Positions 1-8,232 of a DNA stretch of 64,000 nt are shown here, piece after piece. The position numbers and the translations under genes are program-made. This DNA comes from Mucilaginibacter pineti. Lineage in GTDB: Bacteria; Bacteroidota; Bacteroidia; Sphingobacteriales; Sphingobacteriaceae. The number at the start of each line of letters is the position of its first letter. Within the stretch, counting starts at the first letter, position 1. The notes below the pieces were generated by a model. The model searched no databases, was not told the DNA's origin, and saw only the letters and a program-made list of their open reading frames with translations. Location of the stretch: NCBI RefSeq assembly GCF_900101875.1, contig NZ_FNAI01000002.1, positions 248,001 through 312,000 on the forward strand. The letters run 5' to 3'.

Positions 1-1
1 C

Positions 2-307
2 CTCGCCCTTTTATGGGGACTATTGTACGTGCTGTTAAAGCCTAATTTAACCAAACTTAACCAGGTAGGTATTATATTGATCCTTGCCGGCGGCTTCGGT
101 AATCTGTACGACAGGCTACGGTACGGCAGCGTAACCGATTTTATGCACATGGATTTCAAGATCTTCGAAACCGGTGTATTTAACGTAGCCGATGTGTTTA
201 TCATGATAGGCGTGGGCATACTGCTGCTAAACTCCTACATCCGCGAGCGCGACCGCAAAGCCCAGGAAAATGCTGAAAGCGAAGAAAGCGTTACTGCGGA
301 ATCGTAA
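2..307 (+). CDS. lspA: Lipoprotein signal peptidase (signal peptidase II), C-terminal part
   Basis: The reading frame is open to the left edge, so the N-terminus is outside the window. The visible part has the two conserved signal peptidase II signatures: a GGFGNLYDR block carrying one catalytic Asp and an FNVADVFI block carrying the second, followed by the last membrane helix and a charged Glu-rich tail. The family is an inner-membrane aspartic protease that removes the signal peptide from lipidated prolipoproteins. This fits the several lipoproteins predicted in this window. Only about 100 residues are visible, but the motifs are specific. Confidence 0.93.
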   Translation, partial: LALLWGLLYVLLKPNLTKLNQVGIILILAGGFGNLYDRLRYGSVTDFMHMDFKIFETGVFNVADVFIMIGVGILLLNSYIRERDRKAQENAESEESVTAES

Positions 308-318
308 GCCTCACCTAA

Positions 319-337
319 TCCTCTCCAAAGGAGAGGA
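319..337. terminator. Small perfect hairpin after lspA
   Basis: TCCTCTCC and GGAGAGGA form an 8-bp stem with a 3-base AAA loop, 12 bases after the lspA stop. No long T-run follows, so it may be a short palindromic repeat rather than a true intrinsic terminator. Confidence 0.4.
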
Positions 338-341
338 CTTT

Positions 342-535
342 GAATTGCATATATAAAATCTGCACATCACTGTATATCTGCACATTCGCAGCTTATTTGT
401 AGCTAAAATATTGTTAACAATAAAAAGCGTATCTTTGCACAAATTCAGGTTCCTCCTATAAAAGTTAACTGGCGCCGGGATTATATGTACCCGCACATCT
501 GCACATCTGAAATTTGCATATCTGCACATTTAAAG
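342..535. repeat. Intergenic word repeat (TCTGCACATCTGAAATTTGCA type)
   Basis: The lspA-helicase gap holds degenerate copies of the words CTGCACAT, TTTGCATAT and ATCTGCACATTT at about 342-396 and 487-535, flanking the predicted helicase promoter. The same words recur at 56797-56835, 61086-61125 and 63361-63485, in either orientation. Confidence 0.6.
411..437 (+). promoter_or_regulatory. Predicted promoter of the DEAD-box helicase gene
   Basis: TATCTTTG at 430-437 matches the Bacteroidota -7 consensus TAnnTTTG exactly. TTG at 411-413 lies 16 bases upstream as a possible -33 element. This would give a leader of about 100 bases before the ATG at 540. Confidence 0.5.
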
Positions 536-539
536 AATC

Positions 540-1895
540 ATGTCATTCGAAAATTTAAAATTAATTGAGCCTCTCCTCAAGGCCTTAAAAACAGAGGGAT
601 ATACTACACCTACCCCAATACAGGCACAAGCTATACCTATTATATTACAACAACGGGATTTATTAGGTTGCGCCCAAACAGGTACAGGTAAAACCGCAGC
701 CTTCGCGCTGCCTATTTTACAGTTATTATATAACGACAGGATGGCTCATAAAGAGCAAAAAACCATCAAAGCGTTAATACTAACCCCAACCCGCGAACTG
801 GCCATACAAATTGCCGAAAGCTTTACCAATTATGGTAAGCATACCGGTTTAAGAAACCTGGTTATTTTTGGCGGTGTATCACAAAACCCGCAAGTTGACG
901 CTTTAAGGCGCGGCGTTGATATTTTGATAGCTACTCCCGGTCGTTTGCTGGATTTGATGAACCAGCGTCATGTTCACCTGGATCATATTAAAATGCTGGT
1001 GTTAGATGAAGCCGACCGTATGCTGGATATGGGCTTTGTAAACGACGTTAAAAAGATAATAGCTAAAGTTCCTAAAAACAGGCAAACGCTGTTCTTTTCG
1101 GCTACCATGCCAAATGAGATCCAGTCGCTGGCCGATACCATATTAACCAAACCTGAAAAGATTGAGGTTACCCCGGTATCATCAACTGCCGATACTATAC
1201 AGCAATCATTGTTTTATGTAGAGAAGAACGATAAAAAAGCATTGCTGATCCATATATTAAAGGATAAGAACATTAAAACCGCGCTGGTATTTACCCGTAC
1301 AAAACATGGTGCCGATAAGGTGGTTAAAGACCTGGTTAAAGTTGGCATAACTGCCGAAGCCATCCACGGTAATAAGTCACAAAACGCGCGTCAGCGGGCA
1401 TTAACAAACTTTAAGAACCGCACAACACGCGTGCTTATAGCTACAGATATTGCTGCCCGTGGTATTGATATTGATGAGCTTACACACGTTATTAACTACG
1501 AGATACCTAATATTCCCGAAACTTACGTACACCGTATTGGCCGTACAGGCCGTGCCGGGGCAAATGGTATAGCACTTACTTTTTGCGATGAGGAAGAGAT
1601 CTTGTTTTTAAGGGATATTCATAAACTTATTGCAAAGGAAATTCCTGTTGAAGAAGGGCACCCTTACCCAATGAACCCTGTAGCAATGACTGCAACGTTA
1701 TTGGCCGGCCAATCAAAAAAAGGATCGGGCAGCTTTAAACGCGACAGCGGCAGAGGCGGCAGTGGTCGCAAACCATCCGGTAACGGCGGTGGCAAACCAG
1801 GCGGCAATCGTACGGGTGGTAGTGGTAACCGGTCTGGAAGTACAGGTGGCAGCAGCGGCATGAGTGGCGCAAGCAGGTCATCTGGCAGAAGGTAA
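540..1895 (+). CDS. DEAD-box ATP-dependent RNA helicase (RhlE-like)
   Basis: This 451-aa protein has a complete two-domain helicase core. Visible motifs are the Q motif ([10 protein letters not shown]), Walker [23 protein letters not shown] near residue 156, SAT (FFSATMP), and [10 protein letters not shown] near residue 331. The last 70 residues are a disordered Gly/Ser/Arg/Lys-rich tail typical of bacterial RhlE-type helicases, which unwind short RNA duplexes in ribosome assembly and RNA decay in the cytoplasm. It is a single gene with its own promoter and a strong terminator. The paralogue type (RhlE versus CsdA/DeaD) cannot be fixed by eye; the short tail without an RNA-binding domain favours RhlE. 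Confidence 0.93.
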   Translation: MSFENLKLIEPLLKALKTEGYTTPTPIQAQAIPIILQQRDLLGCAQTGTGKTAAFALPILQLLYNDRMAHKEQKTIKALILTPTRELAIQIAESFTNYGKHTGLRNLVIFGGVSQNPQVDALRRGVDILIATPGRLLDLMNQRHVHLDHIKMLVLDEADRMLDMGFVNDVKKIIAKVPKNRQTLFFSATMPNEIQSLADTILTKPEKIEVTPVSSTADTIQQSLFYVEKNDKKALLIHILKDKNIKTALVFTRTKHGADKVVKDLVKVGITAEAIHGNKSQNARQRALTNFKNRTTRVLIATDIAARGIDIDELTHVINYEIPNIPETYVHRIGRTGRAGANGIALTFCDEEEILFLRDIHKLIAKEIPVEEGHPYPMNPVAMTATLLAGQSKKGSGSFKRDSGRGGSGRKPSGNGGGKPGGNRTGGSGNRSGSTGGSSGMSGASRSSGRR

Positions 1896-1913
1896 TCAGA
1901 TACAATAAATATT

Positions 1914-1948
1914 AAACAGGGTACGATTTATTGTACCCTGTTTTGTTT
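1914..1948 (+). terminator. Intrinsic terminator of the helicase gene
   Basis: An 11-bp perfect stem (AAACAGGGTAC / GTACCCTGTTT at 1914-1924 and 1933-1943) with an 8-base loop is followed by TGTTT, 18 bases after the stop codon. Confidence 0.8.
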
Positions 1949-2035
1949 AATGAGTTTTTCTACTTTCAAGTAAATTTCCGTGTTAATAAGTTAATAAGCA
2001 TATTTGCTGCTGTCAAAAAAAATAAATAGCTTTAA

Positions 2036-2359
2036 ATGAAATTAACAGCGCCTATATCAATGAAACGCCTTATCGATCTTGTTAAGAACAAGTTTTTTTT
2101 GGTTACGATGGCTTTTTTAGTGTGGATGATTTTTTTTGACAAGAACGATCTGTTCTCACAATATGAATATCGTCAACAGGTAAAAAAACTGGAGCAGGAA
2201 CGTGATTTTTATAAAGTAGAAACCGACCAGGTTAACAAAGAGCTAAGCGAACTTACCTCAAATCCCCAGCAATTAGAAAAATTTGCCCGCGAAAAATACC
2301 TCATGAAAAAAGATAACGAAGATGTTTATCTAATAGTACGGGAAAAAAAGGATAAATAG
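2036..2359 (+). CDS. Septum formation initiator family protein (DivIC/FtsB-like)
   Basis: This 107-aa protein has a short cytoplasmic N-terminus, one membrane helix (about residues 20-35, FFLVTMAFLVWMIFF), then a charged coiled coil (YEYRQQVKKLEQERDFYKVE) and a C-terminal LEKFAREKYLM block typical of the family. These proteins bridge FtsL/FtsQ-type partners at the division septum. The start at 2036 is used; an internal ATG at 2060 is a possible alternative. A strong terminator follows closely. Confidence 0.85.
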   Translation: MKLTAPISMKRLIDLVKNKFFLVTMAFLVWMIFFDKNDLFSQYEYRQQVKKLEQERDFYKVETDQVNKELSELTSNPQQLEKFAREKYLMKKDNEDVYLIVREKKDK

Positions 2360-2402
2360 GGAGAAGAATTAAGAAGTTAGCATCAAGAAATAAGATATTT
2401 TG

Positions 2403-2433
2403 AAAGCGATGAGTTTAGCTCATCGCTTTTTTT
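2403..2433 (+). terminator. Intrinsic terminator after the DivIC-like gene
   Basis: AAAGCGATGAG (2403-2413) pairs with CTCATCGCTTT (2419-2429) across a 5-base loop and runs straight into a T-tract to 2433. Confidence 0.85.
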
Positions 2434-2480
2434 GTGGGTGCTGTTTCGCTTTGAAAGAAATGATTCAGTTTAAAAAAAGT

Positions 2481-2606
2481 GTCATTTCGATGCGAGGTAT
2501 GAGTGAGAAATCTTCGGCGATATGCAATTTAGGCGCGGTATTCCGCAGGAAATTTCTCCTTGCCCTCACGTACAATCAATTCCCGCGCTGGCTCGTCGAA
2601 GTGACA
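2481..2606. repeat. GTCAT-type palindromic intergenic repeat
   Basis: Two facing modules bound this element: GTCATTTCGATGCGAGG at the left and the inverse of GTCACTTCGACGAG at the right, with GAGAAATCTT-like words inside. It fills most of the gap between the DivIC-like gene and the convergent acyltransferase gene (2360-2655). Related elements sit at 6931-7010 and 21074-21169. Confidence 0.55.
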
Positions 2607-2655
2607 TTCCTATTTAATATAATTCATTGGGAGGAGTTTCTCCAAATCACTGCAA

Positions 2656-3825
2656 TCAAGCCGAAGTTTTTTGTATCCCAACCCTTATCTCCTGTTTTCT
2701 ACCTAAAACCTTATCCCTCAACTTCAATGATGGTTTTTCAATAGCATATCGCAGTACCAAAGCGCCGGCTACGGTACTCGCCAGGCAACAAAGCATCATC
2801 AGGTTACTATTTACGTTTATCCCCACTTTACCAAGCAAGGTTTGGGTAACGTGTATCATTAGCTTGTGAATAAGATAGATGCCGTACGATAACGTAGCTA
2901 TTTGCGATGTAATCCATGATTTTATGCTAAAAAATACATTTCCTGGGCACACTATTGCCGCTACAATAAATCCATAGCCAATAGCAATTAAGGGATAACC
3001 GAAAATGCAGGTGCTAAAGGTTTGTTGTGGGGTGCAAACAAAATACGCCCCAATTAAAATGGATATACCTACCAGCATCAGTACGTTGCTGTATTTGTTG
3101 ATGCTATTTTTAATATGTGGATAAAAGGTATACAAACCCGCAATACCAACCCCAACAAGCAAGCCATCCAGGCGGTTATAAGTAGGGTAGTAAATAACCT
3201 TATTAAATAACGCGCCAAAGTTGTCTGAAGGCAAATTGGGTTCGATGAAGTAGTGCCAGTTGACGTATCGAATTAAAAAACCTCCCATAAATAAGGCTGC
3301 TAACAAGTAAACTGCTTTTTTGCCTACACTCAAATAGTTAAGCAGTAAAATGGTTAAGGGCAATATCAAATAAAACTGCTCCTCCACACAAAGGGACCAT
3401 GAGTGGGTGAACGTTCCTGTTTGTCGCAAATCTAAATGAAGGTTCAAAGTAAAAGTGAGGTATTGCCATAAAGGCGCCATGCCGTCCCGCTCGCGTAAAA
3501 ATGGAAACGTCACATACAACGCTATCATAACCAAATAAGGTGGAATAATGCGGAAGAAACGTTTTACAAAAAACTCTCGCATGGAAATTTTATGCCCTTT
3601 GGCAATGGTGCTAAACAACTGCCCGGCGATGAGGAATCCGCTTAAAACAAAAAACAGGTCGACACCCGTCCACCCGAAACTGCCAATTTTATTCACCCAA
3701 TCCGGGTGGCCAAACATTACTTGATAATGAAACAGCAAAACATAAATAATTGCAAAAGCCCGCAGATGATCTAAACCTAAAAGCTTGTGTTTGTCAGAAA
3801 TATTTAAGGTGGGAGATAGCATCAA
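2656..3825 (-). CDS. Acyltransferase, OafA/YrhL family (acyltransferase 3)
   Basis: This 389-aa protein has about ten membrane helices. The N-terminal LDHLRAFAIIYVLLFHY block carries the conserved Arg and His, followed by GWTGVDLFFVLSGFLI and, further on, SWSLCVEEQFYLILP, all hallmarks of the acyltransferase 3 family. Members transfer acetyl or other acyl groups to extracytoplasmic polysaccharides, lipid-linked sugars or peptidoglycan. No glycan genes adjoin it, so the substrate is unknown. It is transcribed away from the 693-aa gene's terminator and has no partner gene. Confidence 0.9.
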   Translation of the reverse strand: MMLSPTLNISDKHKLLGLDHLRAFAIIYVLLFHYQVMFGHPDWVNKIGSFGWTGVDLFFVLSGFLIAGQLFSTIAKGHKISMREFFVKRFFRIIPPYLVMIALYVTFPFLRERDGMAPLWQYLTFTLNLHLDLRQTGTFTHSWSLCVEEQFYLILPLTILLLNYLSVGKKAVYLLAALFMGGFLIRYVNWHYFIEPNLPSDNFGALFNKVIYYPTYNRLDGLLVGVGIAGLYTFYPHIKNSINKYSNVLMLVGISILIGAYFVCTPQQTFSTCIFGYPLIAIGYGFIVAAIVCPGNVFFSIKSWITSQIATLSYGIYLIHKLMIHVTQTLLGKVGINVNSNLMMLCCLASTVAGALVLRYAIEKPSLKLRDKVLGRKQEIRVGIQKTSA

Positions 3826-3923
3826 AAGTTCAGGAGTTTGTTGTGTAATTTAGGTAAAAAGGGGTTGCTAATTACAAGAACCGTACGTTACAGCTAAATT
3901 TTTACAATTAGGGTTGAGGCATT

Positions 3924-3942
3924 AAAAAAGCCCGGCTTTTTT
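3924..3942 (-). terminator. Terminator-like hairpin downstream of the 693-aa gene
   Basis: A-rich and T-rich arms flank a GC core (AAAAAAGCC / GGCTTTTTT), about 45 bases past the end of the minus-strand gene at 3989. The loop is very small, and the T-run works on either strand. Confidence 0.6.
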
Positions 3943-3988
3943 GTTTTTATCTTTACTCCTTGCTCTTTTGTCCTTTCCTCCATCAACC

Positions 3989-6070
3989 CTAAATCTCCCC
4001 CTCACGCTTCCTCAAAAACCATTCGGCTGATAGCAGGGCAAGTATCAGCACAAACAGCCATTTTATATCAATGATATCGCTGTAGTGTTTGTCCTCGTAT
4101 ACCACTGTTTTAATATTGTCGTTTTTGCGGATGAGGTTGGCAAGCTGGCCTATTTGGGATGGGGGCAGCATCTGGCCGCCGCTTTGTTTGGCTATAGTTT
4201 GCAGAAGTTGATGGTTGGCTGCACTTTGGCGAGTTTCCAGGTTAAGTGGTTTTACGGTTAGCTGTCCGGCGGCTTTAAACTGCTGGGTGCCGTTTTTAGT
4301 TGTGGCGGCATAATTATATTCGCCAACGGGCAAGGTGCCTGCATCCAACTGGTAGCTTTGCCCCGTACGACTAAACAGGAAGCTATAACTTTTTCCAGCG
4401 TTGCTTTTCAAATCTATCTTAACATCCGGCGTATTTATCAGTTCCAGTGCGTCGTTGTAAAGCTCGGCGTTAATGATTACGTTTTCCCCCTCGTCAAAAA
4501 CATTACGGGCCGGGTAAACCCTAAACCGCTGGCGGTTGGCATTAGCGGTTAGGTATTGTACAGTTTGACTCAGTAGCTCGTCTGTGGCGTTGCGGTTGCC
4601 GTAGTTCTGGTACTCGGCAAGCTGCCAGCGCCATAGCCCCTCGCCAGTTAAAACAGCTATGCGCCTGCCCGCATCGTCGCCGAAGGCTAGCAATGGGTAG
4701 GTGGTGGCTACTGCGCCAATTTTTTGGCGTAATAAAATAGCCGAGTTTACCGATGTAGCATAACTGCCAAACGGCGCCAGCAAAGGCGGCAGCACACTTA
4801 TTTTTTTGCGCGATGAATCGGACAAGGTAAATGCCGAAAAGCCGTTTTCGGGCAGGGCAAAAACTTCCTGCGTTTCATCGCTGCCCGCGCTTATTTTAAC
4901 TACGTTTTGCGCGGCATTAAAAACCTGTACATTGCTTTGCGCGCCAACAATGTACCAAACCGGCGTTTTACTTTGGCTGATGAAGGTTTTTACCGGAGTA
5001 GCATCGCCGGCCGAGATCTGGTAGAGGATAATCAGGCTATAATCGGCCAGTTTAATGCCGTTTATATCGGTCAGTAGACTGGTTTTTACTTCAAAGTTTT
5101 TATTGGTTTCAATGGCTTGTTTGATCACCGTAATATCCGGGTGGGCGCTTTGGTATAGTACCAGCACTTTTTGGCGCGCATCCAGCACATCTACATAAAT
5201 GGTTTCGGTATTGTTTTGGGTTGACAGCTCGTTTTTAACCGGTGCTATGCTGATGTTGTATTTCCTTAATCCTTTTTTATCGGCAGTAAGTTTTATGGGG
5301 ACAAGCTTTTTAAAATCGGCTGATGTTACGGCAATGTTTTGGCTGTACACCTGTTTGCCATCTTCTGTAACTGAAAGGTGAATGGTTTCGCCCTGGCTTT
5401 GATAGGCGGCAACCAAAACCTCCACCTCAAAATCGTTACCAAGAAAGGCGGTTTTGTTGTAGTTTACATTGCCTATCAGCAAATCGCGTTTGGCAACGGT
5501 ATCCCCCAGGGCAATGGTATAAATACTTGTCTTGATGTTTTGGGCTTCGTATTGTGGGTCGTTACCCTGGTTGTACAGACCGTCGGTTGCCAGGATCAGC
5601 GCGCCGATGTTTTGGTTGACAAACCTGTTGTTTAGCTGGCGCAGAGCATTGGCAATATCAGTTTGTTTACCATCGAATTTGCCGGATAGTCCATTGCTTA
5701 ATTCCTTGCCGAAATTAAATTCCTGCACATCATATTTGTCGCCAAGTTGTTGTTTGAGATTGGCGAGGTCGCTTATTAGCTTTTCGGAATTAAAGCCTGC
5801 GGGTTTAAAAGTGTTTATAGATGAGGAGTTATCCTGCGCAATTAATACAAGCGGTTTCTGCGGATCGTATTTAACCGTTTTTACCAGGGGCGATACCAGT
5901 AGTATGGCTATAAAAAACACCACAATAGCGCGGATAGCTGCCAGCGCCAGCCTGAAGTTTTTGCCCAGGTTAACCGGTTGCCGGTAAAGCAGCCAGGCGT
6001 AAGCGACACCCAGTACCAAACAGGCAGGCACCCACCATCCCGAAACCGAACCCCATGTAAGTGAAAACAT
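3989..6070 (-). CDS. Membrane-anchored VWA-like protein of unknown function
   Basis: This 693-aa protein has two N-terminal membrane helices (about residues 9-28 and 41-63), a large extracytoplasmic region and a C-terminal helix (WLFVLILALLSAEWFL) followed by a short basic tail. A von Willebrand A-like fold is suggested by a MIDAS-like pattern: DNSSS near residue 81, a downstream Thr, and ATDGLYNQG. Later parts look beta-rich (carbohydrate-binding or Ig-like). This architecture resembles uncharacterised Bacteroidota relatives of BatA/BatB-type and glutamine amidotransferase-like membrane proteins. The role is unknown; no Bat operon or MoxR ATPase adjoins it. Confidence 0.7.
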   Translation of the reverse strand: MFSLTWGSVSGWWVPACLVLGVAYAWLLYRQPVNLGKNFRLALAAIRAIVVFFIAILLVSPLVKTVKYDPQKPLVLIAQDNSSSINTFKPAGFNSEKLISDLANLKQQLGDKYDVQEFNFGKELSNGLSGKFDGKQTDIANALRQLNNRFVNQNIGALILATDGLYNQGNDPQYEAQNIKTSIYTIALGDTVAKRDLLIGNVNYNKTAFLGNDFEVEVLVAAYQSQGETIHLSVTEDGKQVYSQNIAVTSADFKKLVPIKLTADKKGLRKYNISIAPVKNELSTQNNTETIYVDVLDARQKVLVLYQSAHPDITVIKQAIETNKNFEVKTSLLTDINGIKLADYSLIILYQISAGDATPVKTFISQSKTPVWYIVGAQSNVQVFNAAQNVVKISAGSDETQEVFALPENGFSAFTLSDSSRKKISVLPPLLAPFGSYATSVNSAILLRQKIGAVATTYPLLAFGDDAGRRIAVLTGEGLWRWQLAEYQNYGNRNATDELLSQTVQYLTANANRQRFRVYPARNVFDEGENVIINAELYNDALELINTPDVKIDLKSNAGKSYSFLFSRTGQSYQLDAGTLPVGEYNYAATTKNGTQQFKAAGQLTVKPLNLETRQSAANHQLLQTIAKQSGGQMLPPSQIGQLANLIRKNDNIKTVVYEDKHYSDIIDIKWLFVLILALLSAEWFLRKREGEI

Positions 6071-6220
6071 TATTAGTATACGCCGTATGTTTTAGCGCTG
6101 ACTGCAAAATGCGAAAATATTGTGAAATGAAGGGAATAAGTTTTACGGCATTTGCATAACGAAGATGCGTTGCAAACGCGGTGATGTTTTAAGCAGTCGT
6201 TACAAACGAGCGCAATTGAC

Positions 6221-6814
6221 TTATCTTGTTTCGAGTATTGTGCCGATTTTAATTCCCTGAGCTAAAAAGTAACGTCGTAATAGGTCGAACTTTTGCTTGC
6301 AATAAGCGGTTTTCCTGATTTTTTCTGAACTAAATTCTATTTTTTGACACTGGAAACAAAATTCAATGTATTCACTTACATGGCCTTTTTTGTCAATAAA
6401 TAGTATGGCGTTCCTGGGGTTATAACATTTGCCGCCCGGGTCAGCTATTGCTAAACCACCCTTCATAGGCGTGTAGCCAATGTTGTATAATATATCAGTT
6501 AAGGAATCAATGCCATTATTTGATAAGGTTTTTATCTCTCTAACCTTAGTCTTATCTATAATATGATATTTTACCGGCAGGTAATTAAAATTGGCCTTTG
6601 GGTCATTGAAAGAGATTATCTTAATACTATTGGTTGTATTGAAAGGAAAGAAAGTACGCCTTTGTTTAGCTGTAAATAAATCTTGATGTAGGCATTGGTC
6701 AAACTTTTGTAGCTGCAATGCTTCCTGATAGGTGGGTGGTTTTTGCAGCGAATGTTTTTTTTGCCCAAAGACAATGCAAGGAATTAAAAGAAGCAGAAAG
6801 GCAAGTTTATTCAC
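6221..6814 (-). CDS. Hypothetical secreted protein
   Basis: This 197-aa protein has a clear signal peptide (MNKLAFLLLLIPCIVFGQ) and no membrane segment afterwards. Basic and aromatic residues are common. A CFQCQ pair and a further CYNP could hold a metal or a disulfide. I recognise no family. It stands alone between the VWA-like gene and fabG, and its base composition looks A/T-richer than its neighbours by eye. Confidence 0.6.
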   Translation of the reverse strand: MNKLAFLLLLIPCIVFGQKKHSLQKPPTYQEALQLQKFDQCLHQDLFTAKQRRTFFPFNTTNSIKIISFNDPKANFNYLPVKYHIIDKTKVREIKTLSNNGIDSLTDILYNIGYTPMKGGLAIADPGGKCYNPRNAILFIDKKGHVSEYIEFCFQCQKIEFSSEKIRKTAYCKQKFDLLRRYFLAQGIKIGTILETR

Positions 6815-6893
6815 GTTTAAGGTTATTGGGATTGTTATAAATGTAGTGATTCTAAAAAATCAATCCAATTTAATACAAAATGCCCTTAAACCA

Positions 6894-6922
6894 AACAAGG
6901 CAAGTTTTTAGCTTGCCTTGTT
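6894..6922 (-). terminator. Hairpin terminator downstream of fabG
   Basis: An 11-bp perfect stem, AACAAGGCAAG (6894-6904) with CTTGCCTTGTT (6912-6922), and a 7-base loop. It lies 130 bases beyond the fabG stop; a GTCAT-type repeat sits between them. Confidence 0.6.
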
Positions 6923-6930
6923 AAAAAAGT

Positions 6931-7010
6931 TGTCATGCTAACCGTACTGAAGCATCTATTGTACGGTAAGCAAATTTTGCGATTAGATTCTTCGTACCTC
7001 AGAATGACAA
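6931..7010. repeat. GTCAT-type palindromic intergenic repeat
   Basis: TGTCATGCTAACCGTACTGAA at the left faces an inverted CTCAGAATGACA at the right, with AGCATCTA and AGATTCTTCG words inside. It has the same layout as the elements at 2481 and 21074. Confidence 0.55.
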
Positions 7011-7053
7011 AAGGAGCTTTTTTGAATTTTTACTTTTGAATTTTGTCTTAAAC

Positions 7054-7797
7054 CTAAAGCATTCCGCCATCAACAGGGATAACCTGCCCGGTGATGTATG
7101 CGGCCATATCTGATGCCAGGAAAACACAGGCATTGGCCACATCTTCGGTAGCGCCGGCGCGTTTAAGCGGGATAGCTGCTGCCCATCCTTCAACCACTTT
7201 AGGGTCGAGCACATCGGTCATTTCGGTTTTGATAAAGCCTGGGGCAACAACGTTGGTACGGATGTTACGTGAACCAAGCTCTTTTGCTATTGATTTAGAG
7301 AAACCGATGATACCTGCCTTTGAAGCCGCATAGTTAGCCTGACCGGCATTACCCTGCACGCCAACAACCGAACTCATATTAATGAACACACCATTGCGGT
7401 TTTTCATCATGATCTTAGAGGCGGCTTTGGTAAGGTTGAAGATTGATTTAAGGTTTACTTCCAAAACATCGTCCCATGCTTCTTCAGTCATGCGCATCAG
7501 CAAACCATCTTTAGTGATGCCGGCGTTGTTAACTACAATATGTAAAGTACCAAAATCGGCAACAATGTCGTTTACCAGTTTTTCGGCCTCATCAAATTTA
7601 GATGCATCGGAGCGGTAGCCTTTAACCTGGGTGCCAAAACTTTGCAACTCCTGCTCTAAGGCTTCGCCTTTTTCAACAGATGATAAATAGGTAAATGCCA
7701 CGTTGGCGCCGTGTTCGGCAAACTTTTCGGCTATTTTACGACCTATACCTTTTGATGCACCGGTAATAAGCGCTGTTTTTCCTTCTAATAATTTCAT
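7054..7797 (-). CDS. fabG: 3-oxoacyl-[acyl-carrier-protein] reductase
   Basis: This 247-aa short-chain dehydrogenase has the NADPH-binding TGASKGIGRKIAE motif at residues 13-25, the NNAG motif (VVNNAGITKDGL), and the catalytic Ser...Tyr-x-x-x-Lys (SSVVGVQGNAGQANYAASKAG). The C-terminus AAYITGQVIPVDGGML is the classic FabG ending. It reduces beta-ketoacyl-ACP to beta-hydroxyacyl-ACP in each round of fatty-acid elongation. Length and motifs match FabG closely. The neighbouring genes are unrelated to fatty-acid synthesis. Confidence 0.93.
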   Translation of the reverse strand: MKLLEGKTALITGASKGIGRKIAEKFAEHGANVAFTYLSSVEKGEALEQELQSFGTQVKGYRSDASKFDEAEKLVNDIVADFGTLHIVVNNAGITKDGLLMRMTEEAWDDVLEVNLKSIFNLTKAASKIMMKNRNGVFINMSSVVGVQGNAGQANYAASKAGIIGFSKSIAKELGSRNIRTNVVAPGFIKTEMTDVLDPKVVEGWAAAIPLKRAGATEDVANACVFLASDMAAYITGQVIPVDGGML

Positions 7798-7923
7798 AAT
7801 TTGAGTATATGATTTCGGGCGGTGAAGTTAGGGAATTAGTCCGAAAGTCCGAAAAGTCGGGAAAGTCCGGAAGTTGAAAAATGTTCATAGATGATGGCTC
7901 ATAGATCATGGTATTAAATATTT

Positions 7924-8003
7924 GCAATAGGGATGGAAACGGATACCGGCCCGTGGCTAATGCCTGCGCAGTATTAGTGTACAGCCCGGGCCGAAGGCAT
8001 TGC
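7924..8003. other. Compact foldable element, possible structured RNA or palindromic repeat
   Basis: Nested complementary segments are visible: GCAAT (7924-7928) with ATTGC (7999-8003), CGGCCCG (7947-7953) with CGGGCCG (7987-7993), and an inner CTAAT/ATTAG hairpin around CTGCGCAG. An alternative pairing also exists: AATGCCT (7960-7966) with AGGCATT (7995-8001). The element is much more GC-rich than its surroundings. I cannot assign it to a known RNA family. Confidence 0.45.
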
Positions 8004-8203
8004 CCTTGTATAGATCAAGGATTTTAGGAACAAGATGAAAGAAAAAACTAACCCTGCAGCGTTATTTATTATACATTATTTCATTAGGCAATAAATTCCA
8101 TCTCCCAATACCTTTTCATAAGCTAAAAACACCGATGTGCCGCAACGCCTCAATTACTTAACAATTCCTTTATAAATTAATTAACCAATTAACTAAATAT
8201 CAC

Positions 8204-8211
8204 TACCTTTG
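8204..8211 (+). promoter_or_regulatory. Predicted -7 element of the purH promoter
   Basis: TACCTTTG matches TAnnTTTG exactly and lies 21 bases before the purH ATG. No clear TTG -33 element is visible at the usual distance. Confidence 0.55.
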
Positions 8212-8232
8212 CGGCTCAAAAAAACACAGTAA

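Larger units (their letters stand above)
7798..8232. other. fabG-purH intergenic region with a structured GC-rich element
   Basis: No gene is seen in these 435 bases. Bases 7830-7880 hold repeated AGTCCGAAA-like words. Bases 7924-8003 form a compact foldable element (listed separately). The remainder is A/T-rich leader DNA up to the purH promoter. Confidence 0.6.

Noticed and set aside
1664..1861. Pro-rich minus-strand frame
   Set aside because: Antisense of the Gly/Ser-rich helicase tail; no independent support.
2400..2744. 114-aa plus-strand open frame after the DivIC-like gene
   Set aside because: It begins in the terminator hairpin, crosses the GTCAT repeat and overlaps the acyltransferase gene.
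7924..8003. SRP RNA, tRNA or 6S RNA
   Set aside because: The SRP GGAA tetraloop motif, the tRNA T-loop and the 6S bubble are not present.
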